53,700 bases of DNA from Nitrospira sp. Lineage in GTDB: Bacteria; Nitrospirota; Nitrospiria; Nitrospirales; UBA8639. The notes under the pieces are model-generated. The model had not been told where the DNA came from. It saw only the letters and a program-made list of their open reading frames with translations, and did not search any database. Numbering within the stretch: position 1 is the first letter of the stretch; each line of letters opens with the position of its first letter. The stretch is taken from assembly GCA_028819435.1 (NCBI GenBank), contig JAPPLK010000094.1, forward strand, positions 1 to 53,700, given 5' to 3'. Shown in pieces: positions 34,394 to 41,916 of this stretch. The position numbers and the translations under genes were made by a program.

Positions 34394-36174
34394 TCCCAGT
34401 TTGGCTGATACCCGTCCAGGGCGGGCCTTGAACGCGCCGCCACAACCCGGGGGTTATCGCCGGGAGCCACGCTCAAATACCTGAGCGCCTGCTCCGCCAC
34501 CTTTCGAAATACCGGAGCCGCCACCACCCCTCCCCAAGCCGGGCCTTGCGGTTCGTCAATCACCACCAATATGGAAAGCCGGGGATCCTCCGCGGGGACG
34601 AAGCCGACGAACGATCCCACCAATTTGGTTGACGAATACGTGCCCGTTTCAGGATCGACCTTCTGAGCGGTTCCAGTCTTGCCCGCCACCCGGTAGCCCG
34701 GAACGGCCGCACGCTTCCCTGTCCCCCGCTCCACCACGTTGACCAGCAGGTCCGTGACGATTTTTGCAGTCTCGGCGCTGATGGGCCGGCGGCGAATATG
34801 GGGGACGCGCTCTCGGACGCTTCTTCCCTGGTGATCGGAAATTTCGCGCACCAGAAACGGCCTCATGAGCCATCCCTCGTTGGCAATGGCCGACACGGCC
34901 GTCAGGAGTTGCAACGGCGTCACGGCGATTTCCTGCCCGATGGCTAAAGACGGGAGCGTCCGCAGGCTCCATTGGTCCGGACGCCTCAGGATGCCGATGG
35001 ATTCTCCGGGAAGATCAATTCCCGTTTTTTCACCAAAACCGAACGTGCGCAAGAACTGATAGACTTGTTCTTTCCCCAAGTCCCACGTCATCTTCACGAA
35101 GGCCACGTTGCTGGATCGTTGGACGGCTTCACGAAACGTCACCCATCCGGCTTTTTCATGATCATGGATGACGGTTCCACTGATCGGGATCTCTCCATCA
35201 CCCGCATACAGCAAGGTGTCGGGTTTGACGCGGTTCAATTCCAAGGCAGCAGCGGCCAGCACCACCTTGAGGGTCGAGCCTGGTTCGTAGGGATCGGTCA
35301 CGCCGCGGTTCCTCCACTGCTCGGGTGACGCCTGCGGGATATGATTCGGGTCAAACGTGGGACGAAGGGCCCAAGCCAACATCTGGCCGGTTTTGGGAAC
35401 CATCACCAGAACGGCCCCGCCCCGCGCCTTGGTGGCTTCAACGGCCTGGTCCAGGGCTTGCTCCGCGATATACTGAATGACCTCATCAATGGTCAGGGAG
35501 ATGGCATGTCCGGACAACGCCTGAGGTTTCCGCCGGCTCTCGGGAATAATGATTCGCCCCAGCGCGTCCTGCTGCAACACCACTTGGCGCACCTGGCCTC
35601 GGAGGTGCTCATCATATCCGTTTTCGAGCCCTTCAAGACCCTGACTGTCGATCCCCGCGAATCCCAAAACGTGAGCCAATAACGTTCCTTTGGGATAAAA
35701 TCGACGCGATTCCACCACAACGTCAACTCCGGGGAGGTCCAGATCGGTCAACCGTTTGACCTGCGCATCCTCGATTTTCCGTTGAATCCACACGAAGTCA
35801 CGTTTGGCCCGCAACCGCTTTTCCAGGTACTCGCGAGGAACACCCAGCGCCCGTGTTAATTGACGCGCAACCCCGGCAGGATCATCAATGGAGGACGGCG
35901 TGGCATAGACGGACGACACGTCCAGGTTCAAGGCCAGCGGTTTCCCTTGCCGGTCCACAATGGCGCCACGATTGGAAGCCAAGGTGATAGGCTTCTCGTG
36001 CTGCTGACGGGCTTTCAGTTTCATCGTTTCCGCTTGAAAGACCTGCAGGTAGCCAAAACGCATGAACAGGATGACGAACCCGAACAGGAAACACAGACCA
36101 ATGAAAGCCCGTCGTCCGGTTCCCTCTCCGGCTGATTTGATTTCTGTTTTCGTGAATGACCGGGTCATCGTCAT
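34390..36174 (-). CDS. ftsI: Septal peptidoglycan transpeptidase (PBP3)
   Basis: FtsI is the class B penicillin-binding protein that crosslinks septal wall with FtsW. It is 594 aa. A cytoplasmic N-terminus and one membrane segment (about 24-42) are followed by a PBP dimer domain (ALNLDVSSVYATPSSI). In the transpeptidase domain the SxxK is STLK near 304, SxN is SSN near 359 and KTG is in AGKTGTAQK near 500. No PASTA domains are present. It overlaps both ftsL and murE by 4 bp. Confidence 0.96.
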   Translation of the reverse strand: MTMTRSFTKTEIKSAGEGTGRRAFIGLCFLFGFVILFMRFGYLQVFQAETMKLKARQQHEKPITLASNRGAIVDRQGKPLALNLDVSSVYATPSSIDDPAGVARQLTRALGVPREYLEKRLRAKRDFVWIQRKIEDAQVKRLTDLDLPGVDVVVESRRFYPKGTLLAHVLGFAGIDSQGLEGLENGYDEHLRGQVRQVVLQQDALGRIIIPESRRKPQALSGHAISLTIDEVIQYIAEQALDQAVEATKARGGAVLVMVPKTGQMLAWALRPTFDPNHIPQASPEQWRNRGVTDPYEPGSTLKVVLAAAALELNRVKPDTLLYAGDGEIPISGTVIHDHEKAGWVTFREAVQRSSNVAFVKMTWDLGKEQVYQFLRTFGFGEKTGIDLPGESIGILRRPDQWSLRTLPSLAIGQEIAVTPLQLLTAVSAIANEGWLMRPFLVREISDHQGRSVRERVPHIRRRPISAETAKIVTDLLVNVVERGTGKRAAVPGYRVAGKTGTAQKVDPETGTYSSTKLVGSFVGFVPAEDPRLSILVVIDEPQGPAWGGVVAAPVFRKVAEQALRYLSVAPGDNPRVVAARSRPALDGYQPNWE

Positions 36175-36503
36175 TCTCCCGTTTGCCGAGCCAAGCGAAG
36201 TGGAAGCTCGGGTCCGTCGCTGGGATTTTCATCCCCAGGATGGCCCGGGACCAAAACCACTTGCCGCGCGCGCGGTGGCTTCATATCCAGTTTATCGCCG
36301 GCCTCCGAGGCAATTCGCTCGGGTGCCGTCAATTGAGACAACCGGGCCTGCAATCGTTCGTGCTCCTGCGTCAAGGCGGCTTTTTTCTTCAACAAGGCGT
36401 CCAGTTCATACCCGACTCGTACGACGTCGACCTTTCCCCACACGTAAAACAGGAGCATCCCGCTCACGCTCACAACCAATAAGGTCCAGAGAACCCACTT
36501 CAT
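36171..36503 (-). CDS. ftsL: Cell division protein FtsL
   Basis: This is a small bitopic divisome protein of 110 aa from the ATG at 36503, which overlaps the rsmH stop (ATGA). A membrane segment (about 2-20, WVLWTLLVVSVSGMLLFYV) is followed by a coiled-coil-prone stretch (YELDALLKKKAALTQEHERLQARL) and the helix TAPERIASEAGDKLDM. The Pro-rich C-terminal extension after about 80 is unusual. Identification rests on topology and position between rsmH and ftsI. Confidence 0.85.
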   Translation of the reverse strand: MKWVLWTLLVVSVSGMLLFYVWGKVDVVRVGYELDALLKKKAALTQEHERLQARLSQLTAPERIASEAGDKLDMKPPRARQVVLVPGHPGDENPSDGPELPLRLARQTGE

Positions 36504-37432
36504 GCGTGGCCTCTTTGTCCGTCTCCCCACCCTGGCTTTCGTTCAAGAACTCGCAACTTCGCGCTACGCGCGCGGGGATTGGCCCGACGTTCTTGCAGGG
36601 AAGGAGAAACGGGTTTCTTCGTTAAGATGGTCCATTGATCCGGAGTCTCATGAGCCAAGCGGCGAAACGTCTGTTTCACCACACGATCTTCCAGCGAGTG
36701 AAACGAAATCACACACAGCCTGCCTCCCGGTGCCAGGACGTCGACCGCCTCGTCGAGCCCGGTTTGCAGCGAGCCCAATTCATCATTGACCGCCATCCGA
36801 AACGCTTGAAAGGTCCGTGTCGCAGGATGAAGGCGTCCGGACCGGTAAGACCGCGGCACGGATTCCCTGATCACGCGCGACAAATCCAGCGTACTCCGCA
36901 AAGGGGATTGGCGGCGAACCCGCACGATGGCCCGTGCAATCCGTCGTGAATAGCGTTCTTCCCCGAACTCATGAATGATCCGGGTCAACTGCGTTTCAGG
37001 CAGCGCGTTGACGAGGTCTTCAGCCGTGTGACCGCAAGTGGGATTCATCCGCATATCCAAGGGACCGTCCTGTTGAAAGCTCAACCCTCGCTCCGGCTGA
37101 TCCAATTGCGCCGACGACACACCCAAATCGAACAGAATACCGTCTGCGCGTTCCCTGTTGGCTATGTTCATCACCGATTTCACGAGTTGAAAATTTTCAC
37201 AAAACAACTGGATCCTGGACCCATGGGCTTGAAGCCTTGTCTGTGCATGGGCAATCGCCTGAGGGTCCCGGTCGATCCCGATGAGGATGCCATCGGGCGC
37301 GCTCACCTTCAGGATCTGCTCTGCCGTCCCTCCCATGCCTATAGTGCAATCCAAGTAACACCCTTGTTTACGTGGTTGTAACCAGGTCAAGATCTCCTCT
37401 AATAACACCGGAACATGATTCAGATTTTCCAA
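36500..37432 (-). CDS. rsmH: 16S rRNA (cytosine1402-N4)-methyltransferase
   Basis: RsmH (MraW) methylates C1402 of 16S rRNA with SAM. It is 310 aa. It begins NLNHVPVLLEEILTWL, then CYLDCTIGMGGTAEQIL (SAM site), ILFDLGVSSAQLDQPERGLSF, and the C-terminal SFHSLEDRVVKQTFR. It is the first gene of the dcw operon, directly behind a promoter and MraZ-type boxes. Confidence 0.97.
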   Translation of the reverse strand: MENLNHVPVLLEEILTWLQPRKQGCYLDCTIGMGGTAEQILKVSAPDGILIGIDRDPQAIAHAQTRLQAHGSRIQLFCENFQLVKSVMNIANRERADGILFDLGVSSAQLDQPERGLSFQQDGPLDMRMNPTCGHTAEDLVNALPETQLTRIIHEFGEERYSRRIARAIVRVRRQSPLRSTLDLSRVIRESVPRSYRSGRLHPATRTFQAFRMAVNDELGSLQTGLDEAVDVLAPGGRLCVISFHSLEDRVVKQTFRRLAHETPDQWTILTKKPVSPSLQERRANPRARSAKLRVLERKPGWGDGQRGHA

Positions 37433-37456
37433 TTATTCCTATATTGCTCCTATTTC

Positions 37457-37487
37457 ATCCCACTTTATTCCACTTTTTTCCACTTCA
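37457..37487 (-). promoter_or_regulatory. MraZ-type operator: three AAGTGG boxes at 10-bp spacing
   Basis: On the minus strand the hexamer AAGTGG occurs three times at exact 10-bp intervals (plus-strand CCACTT beginning at 37460, 37470 and 37480). This matches the AAAGTGKNNN / TGGG-type direct repeats bound by MraZ upstream of dcw operons. The boxes lie just downstream of the -10 hexamer and about 30-55 bp before the rsmH ATG, where bound protein would block transcription. mraZ itself is not next to the operon. Confidence 0.72.
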
Positions 37488-37494
37488 TGGGTGA

Positions 37495-37522
37495 AATATA
37501 CTCGTATTCATAATTTTGTCAA
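37495..37522 (-). promoter_or_regulatory. Strong sigma-70 promoter of the dcw operon
   Basis: On the minus strand a perfect TTGACA (37517-37522) and TATATT (37495-37500) are 16 bp apart. The predicted start point falls just before the AAGTGG boxes. This is the clearest promoter in the window and probably drives rsmH through the downstream mur and fts genes. Confidence 0.75.
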
Positions 37523-37615
37523 GCAAAATCAAACACTTATTTCTCTTGGCAAGACAAGAAGCCGATGGCACCTGTTACCACAAAAATTTACGCGGATTTA
37601 ACAGGAGAGGCAGGC

Positions 37616-37705
37616 ATGGAAAAGATCTGGAATAAGGAAGGCATGTGTCATGCCACTAGCTTGACCAAGGCAAATCTCCCCTTGGGTCATTCCTCTTGGC
37701 ATTGA
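37616..37705 (+). CDS. Possible 29-codon peptide with good ribosome binding site
   Basis: This is a short open frame (MEKIWNKEG...GHSSWH) in the 520-bp gap between rsmH and higA. AGGAG lies 8 bp before the ATG. No clear promoter is seen and I recognise no family. Without comparative support it may be chance. Confidence 0.15.
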   Translation: MEKIWNKEGMCHATSLTKANLPLGHSSWH

Positions 37706-37718
37706 ATTGCGAAAAGTT

Positions 37719-37780
37719 TACAAAATGTGGCGAATTGTACAAAATGTACAAATGTTACAGTTTTGTACAAATATTACAAA
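37719..37780. repeat. Phased TACAAA repeat array
   Basis: TACAAA occurs at 37719, 37738, 37747, 37766 and 37775, with the variant TACAGT at 37756. Steps are 19, 9, 9, 10 and 9 bp, so the boxes fall on roughly one face of the helix. The stretch is AT-rich in a GC-rich region. It includes the near-palindrome TGTAC-AAAAT-GTACA. It looks like a multi-site protein-binding region upstream of the dcw promoter and downstream of higA. The protein is unknown. Confidence 0.55.
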
Positions 37781-37953
37781 ACTTAAAAACGTCACGAAGA
37801 ACAGGAAGAATTACACTGTCACGTTGGAAGTGTCTGCCCTTAGCCTCTAGCCTCGGATGAGGAAATCCGGAAAGCCTATCGGAGGTTGGTTTTCAAATAC
37901 GCAAGCCAGCAAGGCCAACGTGCTCGAATACCTCTTCAGCCTGCTATAGGCCG

Positions 37954-38334
37954 TCAGGTTCTTGTGGCCGATACGCCCTCGTCGACCTTGATCAGGGATT
38001 CGGCGGGAATTCCCAAGCCTTTGTGTAGTCGCTGGATCATCTTCAGGCTCAGCGGCCGCTTGCGGTTCAAGACTTCGTAGACTCGATTGCGGCTTCCCAG
38101 GTAGGGAGTCAGACCCTTCGGCGCCAAGCCGTTCTGCTCCATGTGGTGGCGGATCGCGGCGACCGGGTCGGGAAAATCCAGCGGGTAGTGCTTGGCCTCC
38201 CAAGCCTCCACCAACGTCACCAGGATGTCTAGCCGGTCTCCCTCAGGCGTGTTGCGGCGGGCCGTCATCAGACCTTCAATTTCCTTGAGCGTGCGGCGAT
38301 AGTCCCGTTTGGTCTTGATTGGTGCTATTTCCAT
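37954..38334 (-). CDS. higA: HigA-family antitoxin
   Basis: This is a 126-aa antitoxin of the YgjM/HigA (COG5499-like) type. The N-terminal part, IKTKRDYRRTLKEIEGLM...GDRLDILVTLVEAWEAKHYPLD, is the toxin-facing region of this family. The C-terminal part has a helix-turn-helix near 70-115 (MEQNGLAPKGLTPYLGSRNRVYEVLNRKRPLSLKMIQRL split over two helices). It follows the toxin gene by 10 bp, toxin first as in HigBA. It should bind its own promoter, possibly at 38667-38679. Confidence 0.88.
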   Translation of the reverse strand: MEIAPIKTKRDYRRTLKEIEGLMTARRNTPEGDRLDILVTLVEAWEAKHYPLDFPDPVAAIRHHMEQNGLAPKGLTPYLGSRNRVYEVLNRKRPLSLKMIQRLHKGLGIPAESLIKVDEGVSATRT

Positions 38335-38344
38335 GTCTCACCTT

Positions 38345-38647
38345 TCATATCGTCTGCGCATCGATGGCGTTGTACATCCGATGGGTGCCGACGAAACGGA
38401 TGTAAACGACCCGGTAGGGATAGTTGATCCACACCACGATGCGGTACGCGTTGCCCGCGACGTTGAACACCACGCGGCCATCCTTGAGGATACTCGCGCT
38501 CCGAATGTCCCGTTTGACATCGGCCGGACTCGCCCAATCTGCGGCTTTGACCTGTCGATACCACGCCATCATCGGCTCTCGGGCATCCGCATGCACAGGC
38601 TTGGTGTCAAAGAACGCCTTCAGGGTCACCAACGCGATGATCCTCAT
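38345..38647 (-). CDS. higB: HigB-family mRNA interferase toxin
   Basis: This is a 100-aa RelE-fold toxin that cleaves mRNA on the ribosome. From the ATG at 38647 it begins MRIIALVTLKAFFDTKP, typical of HigB, with AGGGTTCAGG just upstream; the 14 residues before it lack similarity. Later stretches are WASPADVKRDIRSASIL, GRVVFNVAGNAYRIVVWINYP and VYIRFVGTHRMYNAID, with the conserved HxxY-like His near the end. It is paired with higA and lies between asnS and the dcw operon. Confidence 0.9.
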   Translation of the reverse strand: MRIIALVTLKAFFDTKPVHADAREPMMAWYRQVKAADWASPADVKRDIRSASILKDGRVVFNVAGNAYRIVVWINYPYRVVYIRFVGTHRMYNAIDAQTI

Positions 38648-38666
38648 CGCCTGAACCCTAGCATAG

Positions 38667-38679
38667 TCCCATATTGGGA
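38667..38679. promoter_or_regulatory. Candidate HigA operator palindrome
   Basis: TCCCA and TGGGA flank a 3-bp TAT centre, about 20 bp upstream of higB. A TATGCT -10-like hexamer lies at its downstream edge. Type II antitoxins typically repress at such a palindrome. The assignment is inference from position. Confidence 0.45.
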
Positions 38680-38740
38680 TCAAGGCCATGGATGACGGCA
38701 GAGGGATGCGGCCACGACAAAGATTCCCTCCTCACCCCGC

Positions 38741-38759
38741 CCCCGGATCAAGTCCGGGG
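38741..38759. repeat. CCCCGGA/TCCGGGG inverted repeat downstream of asnS
   Basis: CCCCGGA (38741-38747) pairs with TCCGGGG (38753-38759) around a TCAAG centre. It lies between the asnS stop and higB. It could act as an asnS transcript end, but no T-run follows on the minus strand. The motif resembles other dispersed intergenic palindromes here. Confidence 0.5.
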
Positions 38760-38798
38760 CAGGCTCTCTCCCGCCTGGGACGAGGGTTCTACCAAGGC

Positions 38799-40097
38799 CT
38801 ACGGGTACAGGCGGGACAGCATACGCGGGAAGGGGATGGTTTCGCGCACGTGCGCGATGCCGCACATCCAGGCCACGGCGCGTTCGATGCCCATGCCGAA
38901 CCCGGCATGGGGGACGGACCCGTAGCGCCGCAGGTCCAGGTACCACTGGAAGGCCTCCGCTGACAATTGGTGGTCCTGCAGGCGTGTGGCTAACGTCCCA
39001 TAATCATGGATGCGTTGGCCGCCCCCGATGATTTCGCCGTATCCTTCCGGAGCCAACATGTCCATACAGAGCGCCCGGTCCGGATTGTCAGGGTCGGGTT
39101 GCATATAAAAGGCCTTGATCTTCGCGGGATACCGGTGTACCAGGACAGGTTTCTCGAATTGCTTGGACAACGTGGTTTCATCGTCCGCCCCGAAATCATC
39201 GCCTGCCTGGATCGACGAGCCGAGGCCCTGCAAGCGCAGGATCGCGTCATCATAGGTCATTCGCGGAAAAGGCGGGACGATCGTTTCCAATTTGGACACG
39301 TCGCGTTCCAGCACCTCCAATTCGTTCCGGCAGTTCTCGATGACTCGTCCCACCACCATCGCCACAAACGCCTCTGCCAAGTCCATCGCGTCGGGCAATT
39401 CCGCAAATGCCTCTTCAGGCTCCACCATCCAAAACTCCATCAAGTGCCGGCGGGTCTTGGATTGCTCGGCCCGAAACGTCGGACCGAAGCAATACACTTT
39501 TCCGAAAGCCGCGGCAGCCGCTTCCCCGTATAATTGCCCGCTTTGCGTCAAGTACGCCGTATTCTCAAAGTATTGCGTTTGAAAAAGCGTGGTCGTCCCC
39601 TCGCACGCGTTCGGCGTGAAAATGGGCGCGTCAATCAGGACAAATTCCCGTTCGTCGAAAAAATCCCGGCAGGCCTTGATAATCGCGTGCCTGATTTTGA
39701 GGATCGCCTGTTGCCGAGTCGAACGAAGCCAGAGATGGCGGTGGTCCATCAGAAACCCGACGCCGTGCTCTTTGGGTTGTACGGGAAACGGTTCGGCGAG
39801 GTGAATGATCTCAAGGGCAGTCACCTCTATTTCGTACCCACCCGGAGCCCGAGATTCCGCACGAGGGACGCCGGTGACCGTTAATGAGGATTCTTGAGTC
39901 AGGTGATTCGCGAGGCTGAATTGTTCTTCCCCCAGGGTCCCCTTGCTCAAAATGGCCTGTATCTCCCCGGCCCCGTCCCGAAGCGTCAGAAACTGGAGCT
40001 TGCCGCTCGATCGATGGTGCCGAACCCACCCCCGGAGACGAACTTCCTGCCCGACCATTTGAGCAATCTGGGAGATGGACGCGATTGGGATACTCAT
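38799..40097 (-). CDS. asnS: Asparaginyl-tRNA synthetase
   Basis: AsnS charges tRNA-Asn. It is a class IIb synthetase of 432 aa from the ATG at 40097, with AAAGGAGGGG upstream; an in-frame extension to 40229 crosses a repeat and is not credible. The N-terminal OB-fold anticodon domain contains [24 protein letters not shown]. The catalytic core has [32 protein letters not shown] motif 2 (residues split around [10 protein letters not shown] and [11 protein letters not shown]) and motif 3 [13 protein letters not shown] near the end. Its presence implies direct tRNA-Asn charging. Confidence 0.95.
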   Translation of the reverse strand: MSIPIASISQIAQMVGQEVRLRGWVRHHRSSGKLQFLTLRDGAGEIQAILSKGTLGEEQFSLANHLTQESSLTVTGVPRAESRAPGGYEIEVTALEIIHLAEPFPVQPKEHGVGFLMDHRHLWLRSTRQQAILKIRHAIIKACRDFFDEREFVLIDAPIFTPNACEGTTTLFQTQYFENTAYLTQSGQLYGEAAAAAFGKVYCFGPTFRAEQSKTRRHLMEFWMVEPEEAFAELPDAMDLAEAFVAMVVGRVIENCRNELEVLERDVSKLETIVPPFPRMTYDDAILRLQGLGSSIQAGDDFGADDETTLSKQFEKPVLVHRYPAKIKAFYMQPDPDNPDRALCMDMLAPEGYGEIIGGGQRIHDYGTLATRLQDHQLSAEAFQWYLDLRRYGSVPHAGFGMGIERAVAWMCGIAHVRETIPFPRMLSRLYP

Positions 40098-40124
40098 ACT
40101 CTGTTCCAGTTCCCCTCCTTTGCT

Positions 40125-40147
40125 TGTCCTGAGCGAAGTCGAAGGGA
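40125..40147. repeat. TCCTGAGCGAAGTCGAAGG dispersed repeat
   Basis: This is the reverse complement of the CCTTCGACTTCGCTCAGG unit at 98-121, and a variant with AA for TT lies at 45713-45735. It sits immediately upstream of the asnS ribosome binding site. Such CTTCGAC...GCTCAGG units are small intergenic palindrome-like repeats. Confidence 0.6.
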
Positions 40148-40189
40148 ATGAGAGAACACGTTCCTTCGATTGCATGCCACAAACGCCAA

Positions 40190-40219
40190 TTGACACCGAC
40201 TCACTGCCAAGACTATCAT
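40190..40219 (+). promoter_or_regulatory. Probable promoter of the rhodanese gene
   Basis: TTGACA (40190-40195) and TATCAT (40214-40219) are 18 bp apart, and AAAGGAGGT follows at 40228-40236 before the ATG. Both hexamers are good matches. Confidence 0.55.
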
Positions 40220-40242
40220 ATTTTTTCAAAGGAGGTCCGCAG

Positions 40243-40563
40243 ATGAGTTATACCATTACCGTACGAGAACTGAAGGATCGCTTGGATAAAGGCGACAAGG
40301 TGTTTTTATTGGACGTCCGGGAACCGCATGAATTTTCCATGGCCAGGATTGAAGGGTCCACCCTCATTCCCTTGGGCACGTTACCCCAATCGCTCAATCA
40401 ACTCGACCCGACCGATGAAATCGTGGCCTTGTGTCATAAAGGCATGCGTAGCGCCGACGCCGTGGGATTTCTGCTCCAGCAAGGATTCTCCAACGTGAAA
40501 AACCTGATCGGGGGCATTGACGCCTGGTCCGTTGAAATCGACCACTCGGTTCCGCGCTATTGA
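40243..40563 (+). CDS. Rhodanese-like sulfurtransferase (GlpE/PspE type)
   Basis: This is a 106-aa single-domain rhodanese. The ATG at 40243 has a perfect AAAGGAGGT 6 bp upstream; in-frame sequence before it is untranslated. [10 protein letters not shown] near 22-31 and the active-site loop CHKGMRS with Cys64 are the signature. The six-residue loop points to a sulfurtransferase and not a phosphatase. Glu, His and Met before AGFEG-type elements are replaced by [10 protein letters not shown]. It is cytoplasmic; the sulfur acceptor is unknown. Confidence 0.9.
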   Translation: MSYTITVRELKDRLDKGDKVFLLDVREPHEFSMARIEGSTLIPLGTLPQSLNQLDPTDEIVALCHKGMRSADAVGFLLQQGFSNVKNLIGGIDAWSVEIDHSVPRY

Positions 40564-40616
40564 TCATCACTGAAGCGTCGATTTGAAGCGTCAACGTTTC
40601 TGCCGCTGAAAAAATT

Positions 40617-41432
40617 TCACCGTTTCATCCAAGCCTTCCGAGAGGGACACGGCGTGGGGTCACGTGAACTCGCCGAACCCGCGACGGTCCATCGCAGGTC
40701 CAAGAAAATTTCGCGATTCCCCTTTTTCCCCTGCACGGGGGAGTCGAAAAGCCCGAGACACCCAAATCCTAATTGTTGCGCCATCTCTTGGATACGCCGC
40801 GCCACGTCCTGCCGGACCCCGTCGTCCCGGACCACGCCGCCCCGTCCCACCTGTTTTATGTCGGCTTCAAATTGTGGTTTGACAAGAGCAACGACCGTCG
40901 CCCCGGGAGCCAGAAACTTCACCACACAAGGCAACACCAGGCGTAGCGAAATGAAGGAGACGTCAATGACGACCAGTTGGATAGGCTCGGGCACGGCTGT
41001 ACGGTCGAGATACCGGATATTACACCGCTCAAGAACAACGACGCGGTCATCGTTTCTGAGATTCCAATCCAATTGCCCGTACCCCACGTCCACGGCATAA
41101 ACCCGTCCGGCCCCGTGCTGCAGGAGACAATCCGTAAACCCGCCGGTCGAAGCCCCGACGTCCAGGACGATCCGGTCGGTAACGTGGATGGAAAAGGCGT
41201 CCAACGCGGCCTCAAGCTTTTCGCCACCCCGGCTCACAAAAGGGCTCGCGGGGCCCTCCACGGCAATGGCCGCTTGCCCCGACACGAGTGCCGCCCGCTT
41301 TTCCACACGGGTCCCATCGACGGTAACCAATCCCGCCAGGATCATTCGTTGCGCCTGCTCCCGACTGCCGGCCAACTGACGCTTGACCAACTCTTCATCG
41401 AGTCGTTGTTTGGAAATTTTGGGGAACATCAA
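40617..41432 (-). CDS. tlyA: TlyA-family rRNA 2'-O-methyltransferase
   Basis: This is a 271-aa protein with an N-terminal S4 RNA-binding domain (RLDEELVKRQLAGSREQAQRMILAG near 10-35) and an FtsJ-like methyltransferase domain. SAM binding is at VLDVGASTGGFTDCLLQHG near 90, with VKPQFEA near 185 contributing the catalytic Lys. TlyA proteins methylate 16S and/or 23S rRNA riboses. The usual neighbours xseA/xseB are just upstream, as is common. The last 25 residues are not conserved-looking. Confidence 0.93.
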   Translation of the reverse strand: MMFPKISKQRLDEELVKRQLAGSREQAQRMILAGLVTVDGTRVEKRAALVSGQAAIAVEGPASPFVSRGGEKLEAALDAFSIHVTDRIVLDVGASTGGFTDCLLQHGAGRVYAVDVGYGQLDWNLRNDDRVVVLERCNIRYLDRTAVPEPIQLVVIDVSFISLRLVLPCVVKFLAPGATVVALVKPQFEADIKQVGRGGVVRDDGVRQDVARRIQEMAQQLGFGCLGLFDSPVQGKKGNREIFLDLRWTVAGSASSRDPTPCPSRKAWMKR

Positions 41433-41501
41433 AGTGGAGATGACGTCTGTAGCAGATATCGGAACGATGCCTTGGTTTTGAACGGGCGACGGCGTAGCCG
41501 T

Positions 41502-41738
41502 TCAGCTTTGTTCTTCTTCGATGGAATACGCTTCTACCCGCTTTTTTCCATCCTTGTCCTGGACCATGATTTCCACTTTCCGTTCGGCATCATCCAGCAT
41601 CTTGAGACAGGTTTTCGAGAGCTTGATTCCCTCTTCAAACATCTTCAAGGAATCATTCAGTGGGAGGTCGCCTTTTTCCAGCTCGGTGACGATCGTCTCC
41701 AGCCTGGCTAAGGCATCTTCAAATTTTAAGGCTGCCAT
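41502..41738 (-). CDS. xseB: Exodeoxyribonuclease VII small subunit
   Basis: This is a 78-aa helical protein that assembles several copies on one XseA. It reads KFEDALARLETIVTELEKGDLPLNDSLKMFEEGIKLSKTC, the family signature. It is separated from xseA by 178 bp containing a palindromic repeat, where xseAB are usually tightly coupled; the repeat probably inserted between them. Confidence 0.94.
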   Translation of the reverse strand: MAALKFEDALARLETIVTELEKGDLPLNDSLKMFEEGIKLSKTCLKMLDDAERKVEIMVQDKDGKKRVEAYSIEEEQS

Positions 41739-41784
41739 ACCTACCTGTGGATGTCGATGTTCAGGTGGACCCTTGCTGCCACGC

Positions 41785-41825
41785 CTCTACCCCTCCTACC
41801 CTCCCCTTACAAAGGGAAGGAAAAG
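41785..41825. repeat. Diverged copy of the CCCCTCCTT hairpin repeat
   Basis: CTCTACCCCTCCTACCC leads into CTCCCCTT-ACA-AAGGGAAGG and an A-run. The lead sequence, ACA loop and A-run match the copies at 17985 and 51563, but the arms are imperfect. It lies in the gap between xseA and xseB. Confidence 0.6.
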
Positions 41826-41916
41826 AGAAGCATGAAGGATTCTTTTGCATACGTTTGAAATTCCGGACTCAGCCAACGACGCGGAAAGCCGAATTATACC
41901 CGGTGTTGCTGGGACG

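Noticed and set aside
37847..38203. Minus-strand frame of 118 codons overlapping higA
   Set aside because: It runs through higA in another frame, has no ribosome binding site and no recognisable motif.
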